Of a stretch of 64,000 nucleotides of DNA, positions 8,501 through 15,686 are shown one piece after another. The translations under genes and the position numbers were made by a program. The number at the start of each line of letters is the position of its first letter. The stretch's first letter is position 1. The notes under the pieces were generated by a model. That model saw only the letters and a list, made by a program, of their open reading frames with translations, had not been told where the DNA came from and did no database searches. Source of the DNA: Ga0077560 sp046330435 (GTDB lineage: Bacteria > Actinomycetota > Thermoleophilia > Miltoncostaeales > Miltoncostaeaceae); assembly GCA_046330435.1 (NCBI GenBank), contig JAXLST010000008.1, positions 62,001-126,000 on the forward strand, read 5' to 3'.

Positions 8501-8568
8501 TGCTGGTCGCCCTGGACGATCCGGCCGGCATCGGCCAGGCCAACCCGGTCCCCATGCCCAGGCGCTGA
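5554..8568 (+). CDS. Secreted subtilisin-like serine protease (S8) with PA insert
   Basis: 1004-residue exported endopeptidase. GTG 5554 gives a clean signal peptide (MARRRTALLTLAAAAAATAT...), and ends at an Ala-rich cleavage site. An I9-like propeptide follows (about residues 45-140). Catalytic triad: Asp172 in GIIDTGVD, His242 in DGHGTHVAG and Ser568 in SGTSMAAPYAAG. Between His and Ser a PA domain is inserted (about residues 410-510), as in cucumisin/lactocepin-type subtilases. After Ser568 come about 430 residues of beta-rich Fn3-like domains that probably aid substrate binding or surface anchoring. No sortase motif is visible. It probably degrades extracellular protein, and the peptide ABC importer at 27.8-33.8 kb would be a logical partner (inference). 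Confidence 0.93.
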   Translation: MARRRTALLTLAAAAAATATAVAATPAGDPPGHLGHPRSAAPAASGEVTVILQLAGPPVAVGRVAAQRGARARTWSTTRFRAGVIARQRRLVPGVRAAGGTVVATYRDAYNGVAVRIPADRVARLRDLPGVVAVHRSRTVRRLLTSAVPFTGVPGVGGRRVTGRGVRIGIIDTGVDFHHADLGGSGDPADFAADAGTDPVASGFPTAKVTGGYDFVGDSYGTDDPAGATPQPDPVPLDCDGHGTHVAGIAAGTGVRADGAAYAGPYTARTLAGQAFRVGPGVAPEATISAYRVFGCTGNTEDAILIAAIDRAVRDRVDVINMSIGTVYTGGDDPVAAAVDAATRAGVVVVGAAGNEGPGPYTGGSPAAADGAIAAGAADTIPDFPAATVEGTALAATAAQETTGTPIPAGLQGPLAVTGTPAMPAAGCDPADYADRPAGAIPVVLLGVCTHTAKALLAQAVGAPAVILVSNDPGYGTQDGPLPGVTIPVLVVPVDALPALRAADGTTVSVTAAPRLVNPFFRRAEVWSSAGPRWDDSALKPDLLAPGVSIASAASGTGTGAKAWSGTSMAAPYAAGVAALVRQARPGWGPADVKAAMMSTASGAPGDLADDDVLTSGAGLVRPVRAVGATVRAMTSDGLGNLSYGFVPANGPISQTRRVRLVNDGSRPVTYALAATPQGDLHGARLSLSDTRVTVPARGSAQVALTVSLGGAAVAGLPGADGTLTTVRGVVAATPVTDRPGVHPLRIPFLMVPAARSAVATGTVRLRTLAGGRRRVTVPVENSGVHGTRAGVFAWGLADPAGDAADTTDIRTAGVRVVAGSDPSLEFAITLDRGLSNPARTEFDVTVDVGGDGTPDLTLVGVDSGYADIGDQNGRMQAFVLDASGTVVDRLDATAPPNSATVLLPLPLRHLGPLDETTEIIYSVSTYDTAITDAEGDTTGIARFRPLAPAVETGALIPLAPGQDRTLTLSAGPRSAAAPLGWLLVALDDPAGIGQANPVPMPRR

Positions 8569-8574
8569 ACGCCG

Positions 8575-9225
8575 TCATGACAGGCCGGCGTCGTGGACGC
8601 AGATCGCGATCTGCACGCGGTTCGCGGCGCCGAGCTTGTCGAACAGGCGGGACACGTGGGTCTTCACGGTGGGGACCGACATGTGGAGCTCCGCGGCGAT
8701 CTCCGCGTTGGCGAGGCCGCGGCCGACCGCGAGGGCGACCTCCAGCTCGCGCTCGGTGAGGGACTCCAGGCGGGTGCGGGCCGCGGCCGACCGGTCGCCG
8801 GCGGCGTCCTCCCGGACCCGGGCGACCAGGCTGCGGGTCGCCGACGGGGACAGCATCGCCTCGCCGTCCACGACGCGGCGGATCGCGTCGACGATGTCCG
8901 CCGGCGGGGTGTCCTTGAGCAGGAACCCGTCCGCCCCGGCCGCCACCGCGCGCACGACGTTCTCGTCGGCGTCGAAGGTCGTGAGCACGATCACCCGCGG
9001 CGGGTCGGGGTCGCGCAGCACCCGCCGCGTCGCCTCCAGGCCGTCGAGCACCGGCATGCGGATATCCATGAGCACCACGTCCGGCCGCAGCTCGCGGGCC
9101 CGCTCGACGCCCGCGGCGCCGTCGGGCGCCTCCCCGACCACCCGCAGGTCCTCCTGCCCGCCGAGCATCAGCGACAGCGCCGACCGCACCAGCGGGTCGT
9201 CGTCGACGACGAGCACCCGGATCAC
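8575..9225 (-). CDS. NarL/LuxR-family response regulator
   Basis: About 216 residues. Receiver domain with acidic pair VVDDDP, phospho-acceptor Asp in DVVLMDIRMPVLDG and Lys in FLLKDTP. Residues about 150-212 form a LuxR HTH (LTERELEVALAVGRGLANAE then VPTVKTHVSRLFDKL). It is the output partner of the histidine kinase immediately upstream: GTG 9225 forms a GTGA overlap with the kinase stop, preferred over GTG 9231. The convergent subtilase gene ends 6 bp away. The likely target is the divergent ABC exporter at 10513, by analogy with DesK/DesR- and LiaS/LiaR-type modules. Confidence 0.92.
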   Translation of the reverse strand: MIRVLVVDDDPLVRSALSLMLGGQEDLRVVGEAPDGAAGVERARELRPDVVLMDIRMPVLDGLEATRRVLRDPDPPRVIVLTTFDADENVVRAVAAGADGFLLKDTPPADIVDAIRRVVDGEAMLSPSATRSLVARVREDAAGDRSAAARTRLESLTERELEVALAVGRGLANAEIAAELHMSVPTVKTHVSRLFDKLGAANRVQIAICVHDAGLS

Positions 9226-10379
9226 CCCCACGGCAGCGTCCCCCGCAGCTCGAAGACGCCGTCCTCACGCCGCGTCGTGAGCGTCCCGCCGCTGAGCTGC
9301 GCCCGCTCGGCGAGGCCCACCAGCCCCAGGCCCGCGCCCGGGGTGCCGGAGGCGCCGAAGCCCAGCGGGTTGCGCACCGTCACGTCCAGCCCGCGGCCCG
9401 GCGCCCCGTCCACGCGGACGCGCACCACGGCGCCGGGCGCGTGCTTGCCGGCGTTCGTGAGGCCCTCCTGGACGATGCGGTACACGGTGCGTCCCAGGGC
9501 GTCCGGGACCGGGCCCGCGACGTCGCCGGCGTAGTCCACCGACATCCCCGCGGACCGGCACTCCTCCACGAGCCGCGGCACGTCGTCCAGGGTGGGCTGC
9601 GGCCGGTCCAGGGCCTCCCCCGTCTCCGGGTCGCGCAGCACCCCGAGCACGCCGCGCAGGTCGGTGAGCGCCGCATTCGCGCGCTCACGGATCTCGGCGG
9701 CGCCGCGGCGGAGCTCGTCGGCGGGCAGGTCCTCCCGGAACGCCATCGCCCCGGCGTGCATGGAGATCTGGGAGATGCGGTGCGCCAGGACGTCGTGCAT
9801 CTCACGCGCGATGCGGGCCCGCTCGTTGATGCGCGACCGGTCGGCGCGCAGCGCCTGCTCGGCCTCCGCCCGCTCGGCGCGGTCCCGCAGCTGCCACATG
9901 AGCTCCCGGCGCGAGCCGATGTACATCCCCCACCCCCCGAGCGCGGCGGTGAACACCACGCCGACGATCACGGTGAGCCAGAACGGGTCGCCGCCCTGCT
10001 CCGGCACCACGAGGGTGTAGCCGTGGCCGGCGACGATCGCCACCGCCCCGACCGGCAGGAGCTCGCCCCAGCGCCGCCGCGTGGCGACCGACACCAGGGC
10101 CAGCATCGCGGGGCCCGAGCTCGCCATCGACACGAGGCCCATCAGCGCCAGGGCAAGGGCCACGGGCACCGGCCACCGGCGGCGGCGGTGCACCAGCACG
10201 AACGCCGCCGCGCCGACCAGCAGGTCGAGAAGGACCCACCCCCACCGGCCGTCATCGGCGAGCTTCACCAGCGGTTCGGCGGCCACCGCCGCGCTGACCG
10301 CCAGCATGGCCGCGAACCGCCAGGAGACACCCCATCGCGTGAGGGGCGGCTGCCAGGGCACGGTGTCGGCGTCGCTCAC
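9222..10379 (-). CDS. Sensor histidine kinase, HisKA_3 (NarL partner)
   Basis: 385-residue membrane kinase. The N-terminal half has four to six hydrophobic segments (for example WGWVLLDLLVGAAAFVLV and PFWLTVIVGVVFTAALGGWG), with no extracellular sensor domain. The H-box is AREMHDVLAHRISQISMHAG (HisKA_3 type), and the HATPase has NAGKHAPG as N-box and GAGLGLVGLAERAQLSGG as G-box. Such intramembrane-sensing kinases usually watch envelope stress or the state of a linked ABC transporter. GTG 10379 begins a compact protein; upstream in-frame codons lie in the divergent promoter shared with the ABC gene at 10513. Confidence 0.92.
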   Translation of the reverse strand: MSDADTVPWQPPLTRWGVSWRFAAMLAVSAAVAAEPLVKLADDGRWGWVLLDLLVGAAAFVLVHRRRRWPVPVALALALMGLVSMASSGPAMLALVSVATRRRWGELLPVGAVAIVAGHGYTLVVPEQGGDPFWLTVIVGVVFTAALGGWGMYIGSRRELMWQLRDRAERAEAEQALRADRSRINERARIAREMHDVLAHRISQISMHAGAMAFREDLPADELRRGAAEIRERANAALTDLRGVLGVLRDPETGEALDRPQPTLDDVPRLVEECRSAGMSVDYAGDVAGPVPDALGRTVYRIVQEGLTNAGKHAPGAVVRVRVDGAPGRGLDVTVRNPLGFGASGTPGAGLGLVGLAERAQLSGGTLTTRREDGVFELRGTLPWG

Positions 10380-10512
10380 GCTCGAAAGGCTAGGGAACCC
10401 CGCCGGATGCGCCCATCCGTCAGCGGTCGCCGTGGCCGTACGACTTTGGTCGGACGCGGCTCGCGACGCCCGCCCGATGTGCCGGAGCCGCCCCGGCCTC
10501 AGGCTGGGTCCC

Positions 10513-11427
10513 ATGATCACCGTCACCGAACTCACCAAGCGCTACGGCGACTTCACCGCCGTCGACGACGTCACCTTCACGTGCGTGCCGGGCCGCGTCA
10601 CCGGGTTCCTCGGCCCCAACGGGGCCGGCAAGACCACCACCATGCGCATGATCGTCGGCCTCACCGCGCCGACCCGCGGCGAGGTCACCGTGGGCGGCCA
10701 CCGCTTCACGGACATCCCCAACCCCGGCCGCCACGTGGGCGTCCTGCTCGACGCCTCCGCCCAGCACGCCGGCCGCACCGGCCGCGAGGTGCTGCTGCTG
10801 GGCGCCCGCACCATGGGCCTGCCGGACGACCGGGTGGACGACATGCTCGACACCGTCGGCCTCACCGCGGCGGAGTCCGCTCGCCGCGTGCGCGACTACT
10901 CCCTGGGCATGCGCCAGCGGCTCGGCATCGCCAACGCCCTGCTGGGCGACCCGTCGGTCCTGATCCTCGACGAGCCCGCCAACGGCCTCGACCCCGCCGG
11001 CATCCGCTGGATCCGCGATCTGCTGCGCGGCTTCGCCGCCCGCGGCGGCACCGTGCTGCTGTCCAGCCACCTCCTGCACGAGGTCGAGCAGGTCGCCGAC
11101 GACATGGTCCTCATCGGCCACGGCCGCATCGTCGCGGCCGGCGACAAGGCGGCCATCCTGGCCCGCGCCCACGACGGCGTGCTGGTGGAGGCCCAGGACA
11201 TGGCCGCCCTCGCGGACGCCCTCCGCGAGGAGGGGCTCGCCCACCGGCCCGCCGACGGCGGGATCCACGTGGACGCCCCGGCCGTCGCCGTGGGCACGCT
11301 CGCCGCCCGGCGCGGCCTGGTGCTCACCGGCCTTCGGCCCGACGGCGAGGGCCTCGAGGACGTCTTCTTCCAGCTCACCGCCGACACGCAGCGGGACGCC
11401 GCGCCCGCGGAGAGGATCGCCGCATGA
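10513..11427 (+). CDS. ABC transporter ATP-binding protein (ABC-2 exporter)
   Basis: 304-residue ATPase. Walker A GPNGAGKTTT, signature YSLGMRQRLGIA (in place of LSGGQ), Walker B VLILDEPANGLDPAG and switch His in LLSSHLLHE. The C-terminal 90 residues form the small accessory domain of BcrA/DrrA-type exporters. It pairs with the permease at 11424 through an ATGA overlap. It is divergent from the NarL-type two-component pair, which probably regulates it. The substrate (antibiotic, lipid or peptide) is unknown. Confidence 0.92.
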   Translation: MITVTELTKRYGDFTAVDDVTFTCVPGRVTGFLGPNGAGKTTTMRMIVGLTAPTRGEVTVGGHRFTDIPNPGRHVGVLLDASAQHAGRTGREVLLLGARTMGLPDDRVDDMLDTVGLTAAESARRVRDYSLGMRQRLGIANALLGDPSVLILDEPANGLDPAGIRWIRDLLRGFAARGGTVLLSSHLLHEVEQVADDMVLIGHGRIVAAGDKAAILARAHDGVLVEAQDMAALADALREEGLAHRPADGGIHVDAPAVAVGTLAARRGLVLTGLRPDGEGLEDVFFQLTADTQRDAAPAERIAA

Positions 11428-12227
11428 CCGTCCACCCCGTCGCGTTCCGGCCGTTCGACCTGTCCGCCACGCCGGCGGTGCCGTTCGGCCGCCTGGTCTC
11501 GGTGGAGACCCGCAAGATGGCCGACACCCGCGCCGGCCGCTGGCTGCTCATCGGCATCGGCCTCATCACCGCCGCAATCCTCGGCGTGATGCTGGTGGTC
11601 GCCGTCGCGAAGGATCTGTCGCTCGGGTTCCGGGACTTCCTCACGGCGGTGAGCATCCCCATGGGGATCCTCCTGCCCGTCCTCGGGGTCCTGTCGGTGA
11701 CCCAGGAGTTCGGTCAGCGCACGGCGCTGACGACCTTCACGCAGGTCCCCTCCCGCATGCGGGTGCTCCGGGCGAAGTTCGCCGCGGCGCTCGGCCTCGC
11801 GACCGCCGGGACGGTGCTGGGCATGGTCCTGGCCGCCGCCGCGTACGGCGGGTACGCGCTGCTGTCCGACCTGGGCACCGGCTTCAACGCGGGTCCCGGC
11901 GACCTCGGGCGGTTCCTGCTCGTGCAGGCGCTCGGCCTCGTCGGCGGCCTCGCGTTCGGCGCGCTGCTGCTCAACTCCGCCGCGGCGATCGTCGTGCTGT
12001 TCTCGGTCACCTTCGTGCTCACCGGGCTGTTCGAGCTCGGCGCGCAGACAATCGGCTGGTTCGGCGACCTGCGCCCCTGGATCGACTTCCAGGCCGCCCA
12101 GGGCCCCCTGGTCGACGGCGGGGTCAGCGCCACCGAATGGAGCCACCTGCTGGTGTCCTCGCTGCCCTGGCTCGTGGTTCCGCTCCTCGTCGGCCTCCGG
12201 CGGATCCTCCGGGCCGAGGTCAAGTAG
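11424..12227 (+). CDS. ABC-2 type permease
   Basis: 267-residue integral membrane partner of the preceding ATPase. Cytoplasmic N-terminus with the ABC-2 marker FGRLVSVETRKMADTRAGRW, then six hydrophobic segments, including GRWLLIGIGLITAAILGVML, VSIPMGILLPVLGVLSVTQE and SAAAIVVLFSVTFVLTGLFE. The sequence EFGQRTALTTFTQVPSR after TM2 is the usual coupling loop. Start ATG 11424 overlaps the ATPase stop. Its 3' end overlaps the convergent small Cys-rich gene by 8 bases. Confidence 0.88.
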   Translation: MTVHPVAFRPFDLSATPAVPFGRLVSVETRKMADTRAGRWLLIGIGLITAAILGVMLVVAVAKDLSLGFRDFLTAVSIPMGILLPVLGVLSVTQEFGQRTALTTFTQVPSRMRVLRAKFAAALGLATAGTVLGMVLAAAAYGGYALLSDLGTGFNAGPGDLGRFLLVQALGLVGGLAFGALLLNSAAAIVVLFSVTFVLTGLFELGAQTIGWFGDLRPWIDFQAAQGPLVDGGVSATEWSHLLVSSLPWLVVPLLVGLRRILRAEVK

Positions 12228-12420
12228 CGGACGGCGGATCCGTCGGGCGCTCCTCGAAGCCGGTGCAGCGCCACACCGGGACCGGCGGGTACTTCGGGTA
12301 CCGCCGGTCCCCGGCGTGGCGGCCGCACATCGAGAACACCGAGCGGCTGGTGCGGACGAGCCGCTGATGGGCGCAGGCGCCGCACAGCCCGAACCTGCCG
12401 GGCGGCGGGGCGGTGCTCAG
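12220..12420 (-). CDS. Small four-cysteine, probably zinc-binding protein
   Basis: 66 residues if translated from a CTG at 12420 that overlaps the thrS stop; no ATG or GTG is available before the first Cys pair. Seen: FGLCGACAHQRLVRTSRSV, then SMCGRHAGDRRYPKYPPVPV and WRCTGFE. The C-x2-C ... C ... C pattern and the RYPKYPPVPV block resemble small Cys4 proteins I associate with Actinomycetota (from memory, not checked). It follows thrS without a gap, so it is probably made by coupled translation. Function unknown. Confidence 0.62.
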   Translation of the reverse strand: MSTAPPPGRFGLCGACAHQRLVRTSRSVFSMCGRHAGDRRYPKYPPVPVWRCTGFEERPTDPPSAT

Positions 12421-14336
12421 GCGGGGACGCCCCCGGCGGCGTCCAGGGCCGCCAGCTCGTCGGCCACGACGGCCAGCGGGCGCGACCCCGTGTCGGCACC
12501 GTGCCGGGCGCGCACCGAGACCTCGCCGGTGTCCGCCTCGCGGTCGCCGACGATGAGCAGGTACGGGATCTTCCAGAGCTCCCCGTCGCGGATGCGCCGG
12601 CCCATGGACTCCGAGCGGGCGTCCACCTCGGCGCGCAGCCCGCGGCCGCGCAGGACGTCCCGCACGGTGCGGCCGTACTCGTGGTGGCGGTCGGAGACGG
12701 GGATGACCCGCACCTGCTCCGGCGCGAGCCAGAACGGGAAGTCGCCGCCGCAGTCCTCGATGAGGATGCCCATGAACCGCTCGATCGATCCCAGGACGGC
12801 GCGGTGCACCATCACCGGGCGCTCCTCGGTGTCGTCGGCGGTGGTGTAGCTGAGGTCGAACTTCTCCGGCATCGAGAAGTCCAGCTGGCAGGTGCCGAGC
12901 TGCCAGCTCCGGCCCATGGTGTCGGTGACCTGGAAGTCGATCTTGGGGCCGTAGAAGGCGCCGTCGCCCTCCTTGAGCTCGTACTCCCGGCCCTCCAGGG
13001 CCTCCCGCAGGCCCGCCTCGGCGCGGTCCCACATCTCCTGGGTGCCCGCGGCCTTCTCGGGCCGGGTGGAGAGGAACGTGCGCACCTGGCCGAAGCCGAA
13101 GCGGCCGTAGAACCGCTCGATGAGGCCGAGCACCGCCTGCACCTCGTCCTTGACCTGGTCGAGGCGGCAGAAGATGTGGGCGTCGTCCTGGGTGAACGCC
13201 CGCACGCGGAACAGGCCGTGCAGCACCCCGGACAGCTCGTGCCGGTGCACGTGCCCGAACTCGGCGAGGCGCAGCGGCAGGTCGCGGTAGCTGCGCCGCC
13301 GGCTGCGGAACACCAGGCAGGCGCCCGGGCAGTTCATCGGCTTGATCGCGTAGCCCTGCTCGTCCACCTCGGTGAAGTACATGTTCTCGCGGTAGTGGTC
13401 CCAGTGACCGCTCTTCTGCCACAGCTCCTGGCTGAGGATCGTGGGGGTGCGGATCTCCTGGTAGCCCATCGCGTCGAGCTCCTGGCGCACGGCGCCCTGG
13501 ATCTCGTTGACGATGACCATGCCGCGCGGCAGGAAGAACGGGAACCCCGGGCCGGCCTCGTCGAAATGGAAGATCTCGAGGTCGCGGCCGACGCGGCGGT
13601 GGTCACGCGCCTTCGCCAGCTCGATCTGCTCCAGGTGGGCGTCCAGCTCGGCCTGGGTGGGGAACGAGGTGGCGTACAGCCGGGTGAGCATCGGCTGGCT
13701 GCTGTCGCCCCGCCAGTACGCGCCGGCGACCGACATGAGCTTCACCGCGCCGATCTGGCCCGTGTCATGCACGTGCGGGCCGCGGCACAGGTCGATGAAG
13801 TCGTGCTGCCGGTACAGGGAGACGGTGGTCTCGCCCTGTCCCGCGAGGGTGTCGATCTGCTGGACCTTGTAGTCCTGGCCGCGCTCGGCGAAGAACGCGC
13901 GGGCGTCGTCCACGCTCATCACGGACCGGCTCAGGGAGGCCTTGTCCTTGGCGATGCGCTTCATCTCGGCCTCGATGGCCGGGAAGTCGTCCTCCGACAG
14001 CGGCCGCGGCAGGTCGAAGTCGTAGTAGAAGCCGTCGTCGATGGGTGGGCCGAACGCGAACCTCGTGCCCGGGAACAGGTTCTGGACGGCCTCCGCCATC
14101 ACGTGCGCCGCGGTGTGGCGCATCGGGTAGAGGTAGTCCTCGCCGCTCTTCTTGGTGACGATGGAGATCGCCCCGCCGTCGGGCAGCGGCAGCGCGAGGT
14201 CGCGCATGTCGCCGTCCACCAGGATCGCCACGGCGGCCTTCGCGAGGCCGGGGCCGATGGCCGCCGCCGCGTCGTGGCCGGTGGCGCCGTCCTGGAGCTC
14301 GAGGGGGGTTCCGTCGGGAAGCTTGACCGTGATCAC
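12417..14336 (-). CDS. thrS: Threonyl-tRNA synthetase
   Basis: 639-residue class II synthetase of normal length, cytosolic, charging tRNA-Thr. Domains in order: N-terminal TGS (VKLPDGTPLELQDGATGHDA), the SAD editing domain with HxxxH (MRHTAAHVMAEAV) and a zinc-site Cys-His region, the class II catalytic core (motif 2 near FGHVHRHELSGVLHGLFRVR, zinc ligand Cys in KPMNCPGACLVF, motif 3 MVHRAVLGSIERFMGILIE), and the C-terminal anticodon-binding domain. GTG 14336 is the start. No T-box leader is visible in the 40-60 bp before the divergent gene. The DICRGPH-type editing motif reads DLCRGPHVHDTG, normal for this enzyme. Confidence 0.98.
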   Translation of the reverse strand: MITVKLPDGTPLELQDGATGHDAAAAIGPGLAKAAVAILVDGDMRDLALPLPDGGAISIVTKKSGEDYLYPMRHTAAHVMAEAVQNLFPGTRFAFGPPIDDGFYYDFDLPRPLSEDDFPAIEAEMKRIAKDKASLSRSVMSVDDARAFFAERGQDYKVQQIDTLAGQGETTVSLYRQHDFIDLCRGPHVHDTGQIGAVKLMSVAGAYWRGDSSQPMLTRLYATSFPTQAELDAHLEQIELAKARDHRRVGRDLEIFHFDEAGPGFPFFLPRGMVIVNEIQGAVRQELDAMGYQEIRTPTILSQELWQKSGHWDHYRENMYFTEVDEQGYAIKPMNCPGACLVFRSRRRSYRDLPLRLAEFGHVHRHELSGVLHGLFRVRAFTQDDAHIFCRLDQVKDEVQAVLGLIERFYGRFGFGQVRTFLSTRPEKAAGTQEMWDRAEAGLREALEGREYELKEGDGAFYGPKIDFQVTDTMGRSWQLGTCQLDFSMPEKFDLSYTTADDTEERPVMVHRAVLGSIERFMGILIEDCGGDFPFWLAPEQVRVIPVSDRHHEYGRTVRDVLRGRGLRAEVDARSESMGRRIRDGELWKIPYLLIVGDREADTGEVSVRARHGADTGSRPLAVVADELAALDAAGGVPA

Positions 14337-14378
14337 GGCGCGGGATGCTAGCAACGGGCCGGGCGCGTCCGGCTCCGG

Positions 14379-14609
14379 GTGGGCGATGATGGCGGGGTGT
14401 ACCCCACCGGCGGCGACGTGACCCTGCAGGTGCTCGGCAGCGGGCGGGTGACCGCGCGCATCGAGGAGCGCCGCGAGATCGGGTACCACGGCATCCCGGG
14501 GATGGCCCGGCGCATCACCCTCCGCCTGCCCGACGGCGTCCGCGTTGAGGGCCTGCAGGTGGGGCGCGGCACCCTGCGGTTCCTCGACCCCCGGGTGCGG
14601 CTCGCGTGA
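14379..14609 (+). CDS. Small hypothetical protein, beta-rich
   Basis: 76 residues from GTG 14379, or 70 from GTG 14397; the start is not settled by an RBS. The sequence alternates short beta strands (VTLQVLGSGRVTARIEERRE, RRITLRLPDGVRVEGLQVG, GTLRFLDPRVRL), suggesting a small beta barrel. Its stop overlaps the start of the methyltransferase gene (GTGA), so they are translationally coupled. No family recognised. Confidence 0.65.
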   Translation: MGDDGGVYPTGGDVTLQVLGSGRVTARIEERREIGYHGIPGMARRITLRLPDGVRVEGLQVGRGTLRFLDPRVRLA

Positions 14610-15211
14610 CCGGCAACGAGTGGGACGCCCGCTACGCCGGCGAGGCGTTCGCGTTCGGCACCGAGCCCAACGACTTCCTGGTGGAGGTCGCACCGCGGCT
14701 CCCGGCGGGCGGGCGCGTGCTGAGCCTGGCCGAGGGCGAGGGCCGCAACGCGGTCTGGCTGGCGGCCCACGGGTTCGAGGTCCACTCGGTGGACGGCTCG
14801 GAGGTGGGCGTCGCCAAGACCCTCCGCCTGGCCGCGGAGCGCGGGGTCACCGTCCACGCCGCGACGGGGCGCCTGGAGGACCTGGACATCACCCCGGGCG
14901 CATGGGACGTGATCGTGTCGGTGTTCGTGCACCAGCCGCCGCCGCTGCGCGCCGAGGTGCACCGCAAGGTCGCCGCGGGGCTCGCGCCCGGCGGCATGTA
15001 CGTGATGGAGGCCTACTCCCCAGACCATTGGGGGCGGGGCACGGGCGGGCCGCCGCATCCCGAGCGGCTCGTGCCCCTGCAGGCCGCCATGGCGGAGCTG
15101 GCGGGGCTGGAGTTCCTGCACGCCGCCGAGCTGGAGCGCGACGTGGTGGAGGGGCACCTGCACACCGGCGACGCCGCGGTGACCCAGATCCTCGCCCGGA
15201 AGGCTGGTTGA
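14606..15211 (+). CDS. Class I SAM-dependent methyltransferase
   Basis: 201 residues, TehB/UbiE-like. The fingerprint starts with WDARYAGEAFAFGTEPNDFL. Motif I is RVLSLAEGEGRNAVWLA (SAM-binding Gly-rich loop), motif II EVHSVDGSEVGV holds the acidic ribose ligand, and motif IV is WDVIVSVFVHQPP. This arrangement is typical of small cytosolic methyltransferases related to tellurite-resistance TehB and thiopurine methyltransferase. The substrate cannot be told. GTG 14606 overlaps the stop of the upstream small gene. The ECF42/DGPF unit follows after about 115 bp. Confidence 0.85.
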   Translation: MTGNEWDARYAGEAFAFGTEPNDFLVEVAPRLPAGGRVLSLAEGEGRNAVWLAAHGFEVHSVDGSEVGVAKTLRLAAERGVTVHAATGRLEDLDITPGAWDVIVSVFVHQPPPLRAEVHRKVAAGLAPGGMYVMEAYSPDHWGRGTGGPPHPERLVPLQAAMAELAGLEFLHAAELERDVVEGHLHTGDAAVTQILARKAG

Positions 15212-15253
15212 CACCGCCAGCGGGTGACGGATGTCATGACGCAGGACGCGCCG

Positions 15254-15279
15254 TGTCGAATCCGGCCGCCGTGTCCGTC
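15254..15279 (+). promoter_or_regulatory. Candidate ECF42-type promoter
   Basis: TGTCGA (15254-15259), a 16-base spacer, then CGTC (15276-15279), 48 bases before the DGPF-gene ATG. ECF42 sigma factors are reported to recognise TGTCGA at -35 and CG(A/T)C at -10 (literature from memory). The two-gene unit downstream encodes a DGPF protein and an ECF42-like sigma factor, so autoregulation is plausible. Confidence 0.6.
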
Positions 15280-15327
15280 AACGCGGCGAACACCCCCGCA
15301 GGGGGCGACCCAGAGAGGACACACCAC

Positions 15328-15686
15328 ATGCGCTACATGCTCCTGATCTACGCCGACGAGTCGCAGCGGAACGTCGACCCCACCCCCGAGGAGATGGCCG
15401 CCTCGATGCAGCCGTGGTTCGAGTACGGCGAGAAGTGGGCGTCCGTGATCCGCGGCGGCGAGCCGCTCACCGGGTGGAGACCGCCACCAGCGTCACCGTT
15501 CGGGACGGGAAGGTGACGGTCACCGACGGGCCGTTCGCGGAGACCCGCGAGCAGCTGGGCGGCTACTACATCCTGGAGACCGACTCCATCGACGAGGCCA
15601 TGGAGGCCGCGAAGGAGTGTCCCGGGGCCCTGTACGGCACCGTGGAGCTGCGCCCGATCATGGAGATCCCGGAGATGCCCTCCTGA
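15328..15686 (+). pseudogene. YCII/DGPF-domain protein, frameshifted
   Basis: Two overlapping frames together encode one DGPF protein of about 119 residues. Frame 1 from ATG 15328 reads MRYMLLIYADESQRN ... IRGGEPLTG and then leaves the family pattern. Frame 2 resumes at 15474 with VETATSVTVRDGKVTVTDGP and FAETREQLGGYYILE to the stop at 15686. Adding one G to the GGG run at 15472-15474 restores a continuous family-like protein. DGPF proteins accompany ECF42 sigma factors, and the sigma gene follows directly. It may be a true frameshift, programmed slippage or an assembly error. Otherwise the sequence looks fully conserved. Confidence 0.8.

Noticed and set aside
4636..8568. Very long open frame starting upstream of tatA and running through the subtilase
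   Set aside because: Only the part from GTG 5554 has a signal peptide and family match; the first 900 bases are an open frame on the strand of tatA and the antisense of another gene, kept open by high G+C.
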